A stretch of DNA of 64,000 bases from Ottowia sp. SB7-C50 (GTDB lineage: Bacteria; Pseudomonadota; Gammaproteobacteria; Burkholderiales; Burkholderiaceae_C): contig NZ_CP136995.1 in assembly GCF_033110285.1 (NCBI RefSeq), forward strand, positions 2,790,001 to 2,854,000. The letters run 5' to 3'. The notes under the pieces were generated by a model that saw nothing but the letters and a program-made list of their open reading frames with translations, did not search any database and was not told the DNA's origin. Positions 12,470 to 23,302 of the stretch are shown in pieces. The first letter of the stretch is position 1. Each line of letters starts with the position of its first letter. A program made the position numbers and the translations under genes.

Positions 12470-12481
12470 CTAGCTTTCCAA

Positions 12482-12537
12482 ATAAAAATAGCCGCTTGCG
12501 CTTGTCAGACAAGCGCGAGCAGCTATCATTTTTGAAT
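12482..12537. repeat. AT-rich interspersed element, copy 2 (full palindrome)
   Basis: A long imperfect palindrome has outer arms AAAATAGCCGCTTGCGCTTG and CAAGCGCGAGCAGCTATC with flanking A and T runs. It could fold as a terminator. Before the insertion sequence arrived, it lay about 10 bp after the DUF192 stop codon, so it was probably that gene's natural 3' end. Confidence 0.7.
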
Positions 12538-12567
12538 TATCGCTGGGCGCAGCGATCTTCGTGCGAA

Positions 12568-12621
12568 AGCCGCAAAAGACGCGAAAGAAGTCATTCAAAA
12601 AAACTTCCGCGCCTTTTGCGC
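12568..12621. repeat. Imperfect inverted repeat near the idh 3' end
   Basis: CGCAAAAGACGCGAAAG and CTTCCGCGCCTTTTGCG form 17-nt arms with two mismatches around a loop of about 20 nt that contains a run of A. It lies downstream of the minus-strand idh gene, between it and copy 2 of the AT-rich element. Confidence 0.5.
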
Positions 12622-12679
12622 CACCTCTGCGCCCTTTGCGTTCAAAGGCCTTCAAGGGCTTTCAAGGGCGCTCCAACCC

Positions 12680-14917
<2,238 letters not shown>

Positions 14918-15127
14918 GGTGGTCTCTCCAGTGGTCTTCTTTATGGGCATGCCGCAGCACAGCGCGCCGCGCCAGCTTGGCATGGTGGCATGTCTTCCTG
15001 ACACCGCGCTCACGGCAGCAAGCGCAGGGGCAAGGCGTATTCTGACAAATCGCGGCGGCCGCGCCCGGACGGCCGCCGCGGGCTGCCCGCTGGGTTTTCA
15101 AGCCTTTTCGGCCACTTGCCCATGCCA

Positions 15128-15175
15128 GACAATCGTCTGCAGCTATCAAATCTGAAGCGTTTGCAAGCGCTTCAC
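15128..15175. repeat. AT-rich interspersed element, copy 3
   Basis: It contains GACAATCGTCTGCAGCTATC, nearly the same as the copy at 32.6 kb, followed by GAAGCG...CGCTTC arms. The element overlaps the stop codon of the dicarboxylate transporter gene and could act as its terminator. Confidence 0.6.
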
Positions 15176-16629
15176 CAGTAGCCCAGCACCTTCCACCACG
15201 CGCCGCCCACCACCAGCCAGATCAGGATCAGCACCACGCTCATCACGAAGCCCGTCTTCCACCATTCGCCCAGCGTGGCGTAGCCCGAGCCAAAGATGAC
15301 CGGCGAGGTGCCGGTGGCGTAGTGCGTCAGCGTCATCATGATGTTGGAGGCGGCGGCCATCATCAGCGCGAACGGCAGCGCCGGTGCGCCCAGCGCCAGG
15401 CCGGCGCCGTAGAAGGCGGCGAACATGGCCGTGATGTGCGCCGTGGTGCTGGCAAAGGCGTAGTGCGCGTACAGGTAGGCCAGCATCAGCAGCGCGCTGG
15501 CGCCCATCCAGCCCAGGCCCAGCTGGCCGATGCCGCCTTCGATGCTCTTGGCAAACCAGGCGATCAGGCCCAGCTTGTTCAAAAAGGTGGCCATCATCAC
15601 CAGCGCGCCAAACCAGACGATGGTGTCCCAGGCGCTTTTTTCCTTGATCACGTCGTCCCAGTTCAGCACACCGGTGATCAGGCACAGCGACAGGCCGATG
15701 AAGGCGGTGGTGGTCGGGTCAATCGCCGCGCCGGGGCCGAACACGAAGGCCGGAATACCCGCCCACAGCCCCAGCAGCACGCCAAACACGCCCAGCATGA
15801 TGAGCTCGCCGCGCGTCACCGGCCCCATCTCGCGCAGCCGATCGCGCGCGAACTGCGCGGCGTTGGGCGTGCTCTTGATCTCGGGCGGGTTCAGCCAGTA
15901 GACGATCAGCGGCATCAGCGCCAGCGCCACCAGGCCCGGCAGCAGCATGGCCAGCGCCCAGGTGCCCCAGGTCAGGCTGATCTTGGCGCCCGTCACGTCA
16001 GCAATGAGCTTCACAACCAGCGGGTTCGGCGCCGTGGCGGTGATGAACATGGCCGAAGTGATGGGGTTGGCGTGGTAGTTGGACAGCGCCAGAAAGCGGC
16101 CGATGCGCCCTTGCGTGCCATGTTCCGGGTCAGAGTCGTAGCTGCCCGCAATCGCCCGCATGATGGGGTGGATGATGCCGCCGCCGCGCGCCGTGTTGCT
16201 GGGCGTGACGGGCGCCAGAATCAGCTCCGACAGCGCCAGCGAATAGGCGATGCCGATCGTCTTCTTGCCCCACACGGCAATGAACAGGTAGCCGATGCGC
16301 GCGCCCAGCCCGGTCTTGATGATGCCGCGCGAGATCATGATCGACACGCCAATCAGCCAGATCAGCGGGTTGGCGAAGCTGGACAGCGCATCGGCGATGG
16401 CGTTGGCCGGCTTGTCGCTGGTCACGCCCGTCAACGCCACCAGCGCGATGGCCACCATCGACAGCGCGCCAATCGGCATGGCCTTGCCGATGATGGCGGC
16501 GATCGTCGCCACGAACAGCGCCAGCAGGTGCCAGGCGTTGGCGGTGACGCCCGCAGGCACCGGGATGGCGAACCAGATGAGCAGCCCGATCGCGATGGCG
16601 ATGGCGGCGGGAAGCGGCTTGAAGCCCAT
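15172..16629 (-). CDS. DASS-family (CitT/SLC13) dicarboxylate or citrate transporter
   Basis: The 485-residue inner-membrane protein has about a dozen hydrophobic segments. It carries the signatures of the divalent anion:sodium symporter family: the first SNT-type motif in LAPVTPSNTARGGGI and a second in MAAASNIMMTLTHYATGTSPV. Relatives move citrate, 2-oxoglutarate, malate or tartrate, often by exchange with succinate. The ATG at 16629 begins MGFKPLPAAIAIAIG; a longer frame upstream is rejected because its sequence is non-membrane and arginine-rich. It lies downstream of the divergent cyd promoter and upstream of idh, a setting that suits TCA-cycle intermediates; the substrate remains inferred. 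Confidence 0.85.
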   Translation of the reverse strand: MGFKPLPAAIAIAIGLLIWFAIPVPAGVTANAWHLLALFVATIAAIIGKAMPIGALSMVAIALVALTGVTSDKPANAIADALSSFANPLIWLIGVSIMISRGIIKTGLGARIGYLFIAVWGKKTIGIAYSLALSELILAPVTPSNTARGGGIIHPIMRAIAGSYDSDPEHGTQGRIGRFLALSNYHANPITSAMFITATAPNPLVVKLIADVTGAKISLTWGTWALAMLLPGLVALALMPLIVYWLNPPEIKSTPNAAQFARDRLREMGPVTRGELIMLGVFGVLLGLWAGIPAFVFGPGAAIDPTTTAFIGLSLCLITGVLNWDDVIKEKSAWDTIVWFGALVMMATFLNKLGLIAWFAKSIEGGIGQLGLGWMGASALLMLAYLYAHYAFASTTAHITAMFAAFYGAGLALGAPALPFALMMAAASNIMMTLTHYATGTSPVIFGSGYATLGEWWKTGFVMSVVLILIWLVVGGAWWKVLGYW

Positions 16630-16740
16630 GTGGTGTTCCTTTACTTGTCGTGGGTGCGACGCGCATCGGGCACGTGCCGCGTGACGGCGGCATGACAGCA
16701 TCGCCTTTGGAAATCGTCCCACCCTGGCGGCGGGCGTTTC

Positions 16741-16754
16741 TTGATCGGCGTCAA
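16741..16754. promoter_or_regulatory. FNR/ANR-like box upstream of cydAB
   Basis: TTGATCGGCGTCAA matches the FNR consensus TTGAT-N4-ATCAA at nine of ten conserved positions. Its centre is about 73 bp upstream of the cydA start. Oxygen control of the bd oxidase by an FNR-type regulator is the natural inference. The box could also act on the divergent transporter gene. Confidence 0.6.
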
Positions 16755-16820
16755 GCTGTCGTCGGCCATTGACGACGCCCGCCTACATCGCACTGCCCGG
16801 GCGCGCGCCAGAATCGCCCG

Positions 16821-18242
16821 ATGGACGCGCTGCTGCTCTCCCGCATCCAGTTCGGGTTCGTCATCTCCTTCCACATCCTGTTTCCGGCCTTCACCATCGG
16901 GCTGGCCAGCTGGCTGATGTTTCTGGAATGGCGCTGGCTGCGCACGCGCGAGGGCGTGTGGTGGGACCTCTACAAGTTCTGGAGCAAGGTGTTCGCCATC
17001 TCCTTCGGCATGGGCGTGGTGTCGGGCATCGTGATGAGCTTTCAGTTCGGCACCAACTGGGCGGTGTTATCTGAGCGCGCCGGCAACGTGCTGGGGCCGC
17101 TGCTCAGCTACGAAGTGCTGACGGCCTTCTTCCTCGAAGCAGGCTTTCTGGGCGTGATGCTGTTTGGCGCGCAGAAGGTGCGGCCGGCGGTGCATTTCTT
17201 CTGCACCTGCATGGTGGCCATCGGCACGCTGATTTCCACCTTCTGGATCATTGCCGCCATCAGCTGGATGCACACGCCACAGGGCCATGTGCTGAACAAC
17301 GGCGTCTTCGCGCCCGGCGACTGGTGGCAGATCATCTTCAACCCGTCCTTCCCCTACCGTCTGGCGCACATGGTGCTGGCGGCCTTCATCACCACCTGCT
17401 TCGTCATCGGCGGCACGGCGGCCTGGCATTTGCGGCGCGGCGTGCAACCCGAGATGGCACTGAAGATGCTGAAACTCTCGGTCGCCTTCGGCGCCATCGC
17501 CGTGCCCGCGCAGGTGCTGGTGGGCGACCAGCACGGGCTAAACACGCTGCAGCACCAGCCGATCAAGGTGGCGGCGATGGAGGGCCACTGGCACGCCGGC
17601 GAGCCCGGCGCCGGCGTGCCCTTGCTGCTGTTCGGCGTGCCGCGCCAGGCGCAGGAGCGCAACGACTACCAGATGGCCATCCCGCGCCTGGGCAGCCTGA
17701 TCCTGACGCACAGCCTGGACGGCGAGATTCCGGCACTGACCAGCGTCCGACCCGAAGACCGGCCGCCCGTGCTGCCGGTGTTCTTCGCCTTTCGCGTCAT
17801 GGTGGGCATCGGGCTGCTGATGCTGGCGGTGGTGCTGGCCTCGGTGTGGGCCTGGTGGCGCGGCCGGCTGGCCGAATCGGTGTGGACGCTGCGGGGCTGG
17901 CAGCTGCTGTCGGGATCGGGCTTCGTCGCCCTGCTGGCCGGCTGGTATGTGACCGAAATCGGCCGCCAGCCGTGGGTGATCTACGGGCTGCTGCGCACCG
18001 CAGACGCGGTCAGCCCCCACCTGCAGCCCGGCATGGTGATGGCGTCGCTGGCGGGCTACGCGTCGGTGTATTCGGTCATCTTCGGCGCCGGCATCTGGTA
18101 CCTGTGGCGCCTGCTGAAGAAGGGGGCGCAAGTGGGCGAAACCCCGCCTGAATTGGGCACGCCGGGCGCCGGCGCCAAGACGCCCGCGCGCCCGCTGTCC
18201 GCGGCCGACGAGGCCGATATCGCCCAAGGAGCCCGGCCATGA
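16821..18242 (+). CDS. cydA: Cytochrome bd-type quinol oxidase subunit I
   Basis: The 473-residue membrane protein is subunit I of a bd-type terminal oxidase, which oxidises quinol and reduces oxygen to water without pumping protons. The N-terminal helix carries the haem b595 ligand His18 (SRIQFGFVISFHILFP). The GWVVTE-like C-terminal segment reads AGWYVTEIGRQPW. The quinol-binding Q-loop region is short, with no long insertion, so this is the short-loop or cyanide-insensitive (CioA) branch. The stop codon overlaps the cydB start (ATGA). Confidence 0.95.
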   Translation: MDALLLSRIQFGFVISFHILFPAFTIGLASWLMFLEWRWLRTREGVWWDLYKFWSKVFAISFGMGVVSGIVMSFQFGTNWAVLSERAGNVLGPLLSYEVLTAFFLEAGFLGVMLFGAQKVRPAVHFFCTCMVAIGTLISTFWIIAAISWMHTPQGHVLNNGVFAPGDWWQIIFNPSFPYRLAHMVLAAFITTCFVIGGTAAWHLRRGVQPEMALKMLKLSVAFGAIAVPAQVLVGDQHGLNTLQHQPIKVAAMEGHWHAGEPGAGVPLLLFGVPRQAQERNDYQMAIPRLGSLILTHSLDGEIPALTSVRPEDRPPVLPVFFAFRVMVGIGLLMLAVVLASVWAWWRGRLAESVWTLRGWQLLSGSGFVALLAGWYVTEIGRQPWVIYGLLRTADAVSPHLQPGMVMASLAGYASVYSVIFGAGIWYLWRLLKKGAQVGETPPELGTPGAGAKTPARPLSAADEADIAQGARP

Positions 18243-19303
18243 ACCCCGCCGACCTGGTGCTGACCGCCGCCGACGGCACCGCCTTCTGGCTGCCCGTGGC
18301 CTGGCTGGGCGTGATCGGCTTTGGCGTGCTGATGTACGTGCTGCTCGACGGCTTTGTGCTGGGCCTGGGCATCCTGGCGCCCTTGTCGAAGGACAGCGAC
18401 CAGCTCGACCACATGATGAACACCGCCGCACCCATCTGGGACGGCAACGAGACCTGGCTGGTGCTGGGCGGCGCGGGGCTGATGGCGGCCTTTCCCAAGG
18501 CGTATGCGCTGGTGCTGTCGTCGCTGTATCTGCCGGTGCTGGCCATGCTGCTGGGGCTGATCTTTCGCGGCGTGGCGTTTGAATTCCGCTTCAAGGGGCG
18601 CGGCATCGCGCGGCGCGCCTGGGGCGCGGCGTTCAGCCTCGGCTCCCTCGTGGCGGCGTTCAGCCAAGGGGTGATCCTGGCGGCGCTGGTGCAGGGCCTG
18701 CCGATGGAGGGCGGGCACTACAGCGGCGGCGTCTGGGGATGGTTCAGCCCCTTCTCCGTGATGACCGGCCTGGCGCTGGTCTGCGGCTACGCGCTGCTGG
18801 GCGCGGGCTGGCTGATCCTGAAGACGGACGGTGCGCTGCACCAGCAGGCGCGCGGCTGGGCGCGGCCGCTGGTGGTGGCGGTGCTGGGCTTCATGGGGCT
18901 GGTGAGCGGGGCGCTGCCGTATCTGGATTCGCGCGTGATGGGGCGCTGGTTCGAGGGCGGCAACTTCTGGTGGCTGGCGCCGGTGCCCGTGATGACGCTG
19001 GCCGTCGCCTGGCTGCTGTGGCGCGACGCCGCGCTGGGCCCGCGCCACGCGCGCCCGCACGATGCGCGGCCGTTCTTGTGGACGCTGGCGCTGTTCGCGC
19101 TCGGTTTTGCCGGCCTGCTGCTGGGCATCTGGCCCTATCTGGTGCCGCCGCACCTGACGATCTGGGGCGCCGCGTCGCCGCCCGAATCGCAGGGTTTCGT
19201 GATGTGGGGGCTGGTGTTTCTGCTGCCGCTGATTCTGGGCTACACCGGCTGGTCGTACAGCGTGTTCCGGGGCAAGGTGGCGGCGGACGCGGGGTATCAC
19301 TGA
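18239..19303 (+). CDS. cydB: Cytochrome bd-type quinol oxidase subunit II
   Basis: The 354-residue integral membrane subunit II starts inside the cydA stop (4-bp ATGA overlap), which implies translational coupling. The hallmark N-terminal segment GVLMYVLLDGFVLGLGILAP is followed by the WDGNETWLVLGGAGL motif. About eight to nine membrane helices are visible. No small CydX-like subunit frame follows; the downstream 240 bp hold only repeats and a terminator. Confidence 0.95.
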   Translation: MNPADLVLTAADGTAFWLPVAWLGVIGFGVLMYVLLDGFVLGLGILAPLSKDSDQLDHMMNTAAPIWDGNETWLVLGGAGLMAAFPKAYALVLSSLYLPVLAMLLGLIFRGVAFEFRFKGRGIARRAWGAAFSLGSLVAAFSQGVILAALVQGLPMEGGHYSGGVWGWFSPFSVMTGLALVCGYALLGAGWLILKTDGALHQQARGWARPLVVAVLGFMGLVSGALPYLDSRVMGRWFEGGNFWWLAPVPVMTLAVAWLLWRDAALGPRHARPHDARPFLWTLALFALGFAGLLLGIWPYLVPPHLTIWGAASPPESQGFVMWGLVFLLPLILGYTGWSYSVFRGKVAADAGYH

Positions 19304-19425
19304 CCCCCCCCTCTGGCGCTGACGCGCCTTCCCCCCGAGGGGGACAACGCTGGCGCGCGGGGGGAGCCCGCACGCGGCGTTCTCGAATGGCCTGCCCTGC
19401 GGCCTTTGGGGGTGGCTTGCGGCGC
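19304..19425. repeat. GC-rich post-stop repeat, copy 1
   Basis: Starting at the cydB stop codon, it contains GGCGCTGACGCGCCTTCCCC, then GAGGGGGACAACGCTGGCG, and ends with GGCCTGCCCTGCGGCC. The same order of blocks follows the stop codons of exbD and the 3-hydroxyacyl-CoA dehydrogenase gene. Confidence 0.6.
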
Positions 19426-19435
19426 AGACACTCTT

Positions 19436-19486
19436 ATTTCGATAGCTGCTTGCGCTTGACAGGCAAGCGCTGGCGGCTGATTTGAC
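19436..19486. repeat. AT-rich interspersed element, copy 4
   Basis: The core is TTTCGATAGCTGCTTGCGCT, then GACAGGCAAGCGCTGGCGGC and TGATTTGAC. This copy aligns almost end to end with the stretch inside lpxK at 24189-24239. It lies between cydB and the shared cydB/sodB terminator. Confidence 0.7.
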
Positions 19487-19491
19487 ACATG

Positions 19492-19518
19492 AAAAAAGCC
19501 ACCTCGCGGTGGCTTTTT
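19492..19518. terminator. Bidirectional terminator between cydB and sodB
   Basis: The stem GCCACC/GGTGGC has a TCGC loop and is extended by A and T runs on both sides, so it can stop transcription of cydAB and of the convergent sodB. Confidence 0.8.
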
Positions 19519-19541
19519 CATTGAAGCGCTGAACGACTGGA

Positions 19542-20123
19542 TCAGCCGAAGTTCTTCGCCGCGAAATCCCAGTTGGCCAGTTTGTCGAAGAAGGTTTCGA
19601 CGAACTTCTGGCGCAGGTTGCGGTAGTCGATGTAATAGGCGTGCTCCCACACGTCCACGGTCAGCACGGCGGTGTCGCCGGTGGTCAGCGGGGTGCCGGC
19701 GGCGCCCATGTTAACGATGTCGACGCTGCCGTCGGCCTTCTTGACCAGCCACGTCCAGCCGCTGCCGAAGTTGCCCACGGCGCTGGTGACGAAGGCTTTC
19801 TTGAAGTCGGCGAACGAGCCCCACTTCTTGTTGATCGCGTCGGCCAGCGCGCCGGTCGGCTCGCCGCCGCCGTTGGGCTTCATGCAGTTCCAGAAGAAGG
19901 TGTGGTTCCAGATCTGCGCGGCCTGGTTGTAGATGCCGCCGCTGGACTTCTTGATGACGTCTTCGAGCTCCATGTTCTCGAACTCGGTGCCCTTCTGCAG
20001 CTCGTTCAGCTTGTCGACATAGGCCTTGTGGTGCTTGTCGTGGTGGTATTCCAGCGTTTCCTTGCTGTAGGCGGGGGCCAGCGAGTCGTAAGGGTACGGC
20101 AGCGGGGGCAGGATGCGTTCCAT
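19542..20123 (-). CDS. sodB: Superoxide dismutase (Fe type)
   Basis: The 193-residue protein is a cytosolic Fe/Mn-family superoxide dismutase. Metal ligands are recognisable in LEYHHDKHHKAY (first His), NHTFFWNC (second His) and VDVWEHAYYIDYRN (Asp and His). Length and the FFWNCMKPNGGGEPTGAL segment favour the Fe form. The ATG at 20123 (MERILPPLPYPYDSLAP) follows a GAGGAC site. Confidence 0.95.
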   Translation of the reverse strand: MERILPPLPYPYDSLAPAYSKETLEYHHDKHHKAYVDKLNELQKGTEFENMELEDVIKKSSGGIYNQAAQIWNHTFFWNCMKPNGGGEPTGALADAINKKWGSFADFKKAFVTSAVGNFGSGWTWLVKKADGSVDIVNMGAAGTPLTTGDTAVLTVDVWEHAYYIDYRNLRQKFVETFFDKLANWDFAAKNFG

Positions 20124-20204
20124 GATGTTGTCCTCGTTATGGTGGAGTGGTGAATAGTCGGAACGACCATGATAGGCCGTCCGGCGCCGGAGCATTGTAG
20201 GAAG

Positions 20205-21614
20205 TCAGGCCGAACGGCGCGCGGCCACGGTCAAATCCACCTGGCCGTCGGCCAGCGTGGCGGTCAGCGCGTCGCCGGGCGACGCCTGGGCGGCACGCGT
20301 GACGGGGCAGCCAGCCTCGTCCTGCAGCCAGGCGTAGCCGCGCTCCAGCACGCGTTGCGGGTCGAGCGCCCCCAGCCGCCAGGCGGCGCGGTCGAGCTGC
20401 CCGGTGGCGCCGGCCAGCCGGTCTTCGACGGCAGCGGTCAGCCGCTGGGCCAGCTGGTCCAGGCGGGTGCGGCGCGCGGCCAGCGGCGCGGGCAGGCAGC
20501 GAGGCAGGCGTTCGGCCAGCCGCGCCAGACGGGCGCGTTCGCGTTCCCACCGCAACGCCTGGGCGTGGTCCAGCCGCGCCTGCAGGCGATCAAGCCGCCG
20601 CTGCTGCCCCGCCACGGCCTGCGACGGGCGGCCCAGCCGCGCCGCCACCCAGTCGAGCCGCTGCGCTTCGGCGTCCAGCCGGCGCCGCAAGGCGGTGGCC
20701 AGCCGCGCGTGCTGGGCGTCCACCCCTGCCAGCCACTGGTCGCGCGGCGCACTGACCAGTTCGGCGGCGGCCGTGGGCGTGGGCGCGCGCAGGTCGGCGG
20801 CGAAATCGGCGATGGTGAAATCCGTCTCGTGCCCCACGCCGCTGACCACGGGCACCGGGCTGGCGACGATGGTGCGGGCCAGCTGCTCGTCGTTGAAGGC
20901 CCACAGATCCTCGATGGAGCCGCCACCGCGCACCAGCAGGATCAGGTCGATGGGCGGGGCTGCGGCGTGGAGTGTCTTTTCGGCCCCTGGCGCGCTCTGG
21001 ACCTGCGCCAGCCGATACAGTTTTTGTAGCGCTGCGCACAATTCGACGGGCGCGTCGGCGCCCTGCACCGCCGCCGGCGCCAGCACCACCGGTATGTGCG
21101 GCACGCGCCGCGCCAGCGCGCTCAGCACGTCGTGCAGCGCGGCCGCGCCCAGCGACGTGACCAGCCCGATGCCGCGCGGCATGGCTGGCAAGGGGCGGCG
21201 GCGCTCGGGGTCGAACAGCCCTTCGGCCTCCAGCCGGGCCTTCAGCCGCAGAAACTGCTCGAACAGCGCGCCCTGGCCGGCCCGCTGCATCGACTCGACC
21301 ACCAGTTGCAGGTCGCCGCGCGGCTCGTACACCGTCAGGCGGCCGCGCACTTCGACCTGGTCGCCGTCGCGCGGGGCAAAGCCCAGCAGGCCGGCGGCAC
21401 GGCGGAACATCGCGCTGCGCAACTGGCCGCGGTCGTCCTTCAGCGTGAAATAGCAATGCCCGCTGGCCGCGCGCGTAAAGCCCGACACTTCGCCGCGCAC
21501 GGCGACAGGGTTGAAGCGCGCGTCCAGACTGTCCGCCACGGCGCGGGTCAGCGCCCCGACTGCCCAGATGCGCGGCGCCAATGCTGGGCTCGTGACGCCA
21601 AAGCCAGTGTTCAT
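20205..21614 (-). CDS. xseA: Exodeoxyribonuclease VII large subunit
   Basis: The 469-residue protein has an N-terminal OB-fold (about 12-110, with VRGEVSGFTRAASGHCYFTLKD) and a catalytic central domain (GIGLVTSLGAAALHDVL, then RGGGSIEDLWAFNDE and VSGVGHETDFTIADFAADLRAPTPTAAA). A long coiled-coil C-terminus rich in Arg and Leu follows. With the small subunit XseB (not in this window) it digests single-stranded DNA. The ATG at 21614 gives the expected N-terminus. Confidence 0.94.
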   Translation of the reverse strand: MNTGFGVTSPALAPRIWAVGALTRAVADSLDARFNPVAVRGEVSGFTRAASGHCYFTLKDDRGQLRSAMFRRAAGLLGFAPRDGDQVEVRGRLTVYEPRGDLQLVVESMQRAGQGALFEQFLRLKARLEAEGLFDPERRRPLPAMPRGIGLVTSLGAAALHDVLSALARRVPHIPVVLAPAAVQGADAPVELCAALQKLYRLAQVQSAPGAEKTLHAAAPPIDLILLVRGGGSIEDLWAFNDEQLARTIVASPVPVVSGVGHETDFTIADFAADLRAPTPTAAAELVSAPRDQWLAGVDAQHARLATALRRRLDAEAQRLDWVAARLGRPSQAVAGQQRRLDRLQARLDHAQALRWERERARLARLAERLPRCLPAPLAARRTRLDQLAQRLTAAVEDRLAGATGQLDRAAWRLGALDPQRVLERGYAWLQDEAGCPVTRAAQASPGDALTATLADGQVDLTVAARRSA

Positions 21615-22008
21615 GCGGCTTCGCGGCCGGTTTCGGGCTGGCGAGCGGCGCCGCTGCGAGTACTCCACAGCGGGGCGCCAGCGACAGCGGCGGGCACCCG
21701 ACCATGCGCGAGACCGCAAGAGTAGGTGCAAGTGACTGTCATCAAAGGATTTTTTGCTGCCTGCGCATTCATCAAACTGTCAAGAACCCTGATCTGGCGG
21801 GGCGTGCAGCCCGGGCGGCGCGGAATTTCCACAAAGTTATCCACAGAATCTGTGCATCGCCGGTGGCGGTTTGAAAACCGCCCATCCGGGCGGTCCGACC
21901 GGCCGCCGCGGACGTTGCCTGGACAGTGCCGCGGCTGCACCATAATCGCGCCCATCGGCGTTGAAACCGATGGTTACCAGGTGCGACGCCCCAGACAGAG
22001 AGAAGACC
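21615..22008. other. Divergent intergenic region between xseA and exbB
   Basis: About 390 bp without a convincing gene. It contains a perfect DnaA-type box (21837-21845) with a near match beside it, and an A/T-richer stretch around 21725-21790 that could hold promoters for both directions. A small minus-strand frame overlapping the xseA start has no family resemblance. Confidence 0.4.
21837..21845 (+). promoter_or_regulatory. DnaA box-like nonamer upstream of exbB
   Basis: TTATCCACA is the perfect E. coli-type DnaA nonamer. A partial match, TTTCCACA, lies about 10 bp to the left and TCTGTGCAT just to the right. It might mediate DnaA control of exbB or xseA; only one perfect box is present, so this is not an origin. 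Confidence 0.45.
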
Positions 22009-22668
22009 TTGCTTTCGATCATACAAGCCGCTGGCTGGCCGATATGGCCGCTCATCCTGTGTTCCGTGCTGGCCCTGGCCTTTGTCATCGAGCGCTTCAT
22101 CCAGCTCAAGCCCGGCCGCGTGCTGGGCCGCAACCTGGTGGACGAAGCCATCGGCGTGTCGCGCCAGTCGGTGCCCGCACCCGAGACGGTGAACCAGCTG
22201 GCAGAGCATTCGGCGCTGGGCAGCGTGCTGGCCGCCGGCTGGCGCGCCATCAACCTGAACCCGCGCTGCAGCCCCGGCGAAATGCGCGCCGCCATGGAAG
22301 CGGCCGGCCGCGAAGCCGCCCACCGGCTGGAGCGCTACCTGCCCGCGCTGGCCACCATCGCCAGCGCGGCGCCGCTGCTGGGGCTGCTGGGCACGGTGAT
22401 CGGCATGATCGAGATCTTCGGCTCGCAGGCGCCGGCCGGCTCGCTGTCGGGTGGCAACCCGGCGCAGCTGGCGCACGGCATTTCGGTGGCGCTGTACAAC
22501 ACCGCGTTCGGGCTGATGATCGCCATCCCGACACTGATCTTCTGGCGCTACTTTCGCGCGCGGGTGGACGGCTACGTGATGACGCTGGAGCTGGCCGCCG
22601 AGCGCTTTGCGCGCCACCTGGAGCCGCTGTGCCCCGGCGCGGCCGACGCGGCAGGAGCGGCGCGGTGA
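22009..22668 (+). CDS. exbB: ExbB/TolQ/MotA-family proton channel protein
   Basis: The 219-residue inner-membrane protein has one N-terminal helix (LSIIQAAGWPIWPLILCSVLALAFVIERF), a cytoplasmic loop, then a pair of helices with the family signature LATIASAAPLLGLLGTVIGMI and a third, ALYNTAFGLMIAIPTLIF. With ExbD it uses the proton motive force to energise TonB-type transport. The start is taken as the TTG at 22009 because relatives begin at this point; an in-frame ATG at 21961 would add 16 non-conserved residues. The stop overlaps the exbD start. tonB is not adjacent. Confidence 0.88.
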   Translation: MLSIIQAAGWPIWPLILCSVLALAFVIERFIQLKPGRVLGRNLVDEAIGVSRQSVPAPETVNQLAEHSALGSVLAAGWRAINLNPRCSPGEMRAAMEAAGREAAHRLERYLPALATIASAAPLLGLLGTVIGMIEIFGSQAPAGSLSGGNPAQLAHGISVALYNTAFGLMIAIPTLIFWRYFRARVDGYVMTLELAAERFARHLEPLCPGAADAAGAAR

Positions 22669-23078
22669 AGTTCCGCCCCCGTCCGCCCGATGAGCCCGAG
22701 ATCAACCTGATCCCGTTCATCGACGTGCTGCTGGTGATCCTGATCTTCCTGATGCTCACCACCACCTACAGCAAGTTCACCGAACTGCAGGTGACGCTGC
22801 CGACGGCCAACGCCGACGCCTCGCGCGACCGGCCGAAGGAGATCGTGGTGGCCGTCGCCGCCGACGGGCGCTACGCCGTCAACAAGCAGCCGCTGGACGC
22901 GCGCAGCGTCGAAGCCGTGGCCAGCGCCCTGCGCGCCGTGGCCGCCCAGGACAGCGTACTGATCATCAGCGCCGACGCCAGCGCGCCGGTGCAGGCCGTG
23001 GTGACGGTGATGGATGCGGCGCGGCGTGAGGGGCTGACGCAGATCACCTTCGCGGCGAAAACAGGCGCATCCCCCTGA
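22665..23078 (+). CDS. exbD: ExbD/TolR-family biopolymer transport protein
   Basis: The 137-residue protein has a short cytoplasmic N-terminus, one membrane helix with the proton-pathway aspartate (EINLIPFIDVLLVILIFLM) and a periplasmic domain (VAVAADGRYAVNKQPLDARS, ending ARREGLTQITFA). Translation starts at a GTG at 22665 that overlaps the exbB stop (GTGA), so the two are coupled. The stop codon is followed directly by a GC-rich repeat. Confidence 0.92.
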   Translation: MKFRPRPPDEPEINLIPFIDVLLVILIFLMLTTTYSKFTELQVTLPTANADASRDRPKEIVVAVAADGRYAVNKQPLDARSVEAVASALRAVAAQDSVLIISADASAPVQAVVTVMDAARREGLTQITFAAKTGASP

Positions 23079-23205
23079 GCGCCTGACGGCGCTTCCCCCT
23101 TCTTTGCCGCGCTGCGCGCGGGAAGGGGGACAACGCCAGCGGGCGGGCCAAGCCCTTCCGCGGGTGCCTGCGCTTGGCCTGCTCCGCGGCCGTTTGATCG
23201 TGAAT
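23079..23205. repeat. GC-rich post-stop repeat, copy 2
   Basis: It begins at the exbD stop codon with GAGCGCCTGACGGCGCTTCC, continues with GGGAAGGGGGACAACGCCAG and ends with GGCCTGCTCCGCGGCC. The block order is the same as in the copies after cydB and after the 3-hydroxyacyl-CoA dehydrogenase gene. Confidence 0.6.
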
Positions 23206-23302
23206 CAAGTGTTGCGGTAGAACGGGCTATGCTTGGCCCGCACGCCGCAACGCGCCACTCGCATCCATCTCAATGCAGGGCTATGTCGACGCCACCGAAA
23301 TT

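Noticed and set aside
21837..21845. A replication origin at the DnaA box
   Set aside because: Only one perfect box, no cluster, no AT-rich unwinding element, and no dnaA, dnaN or gyrB nearby.
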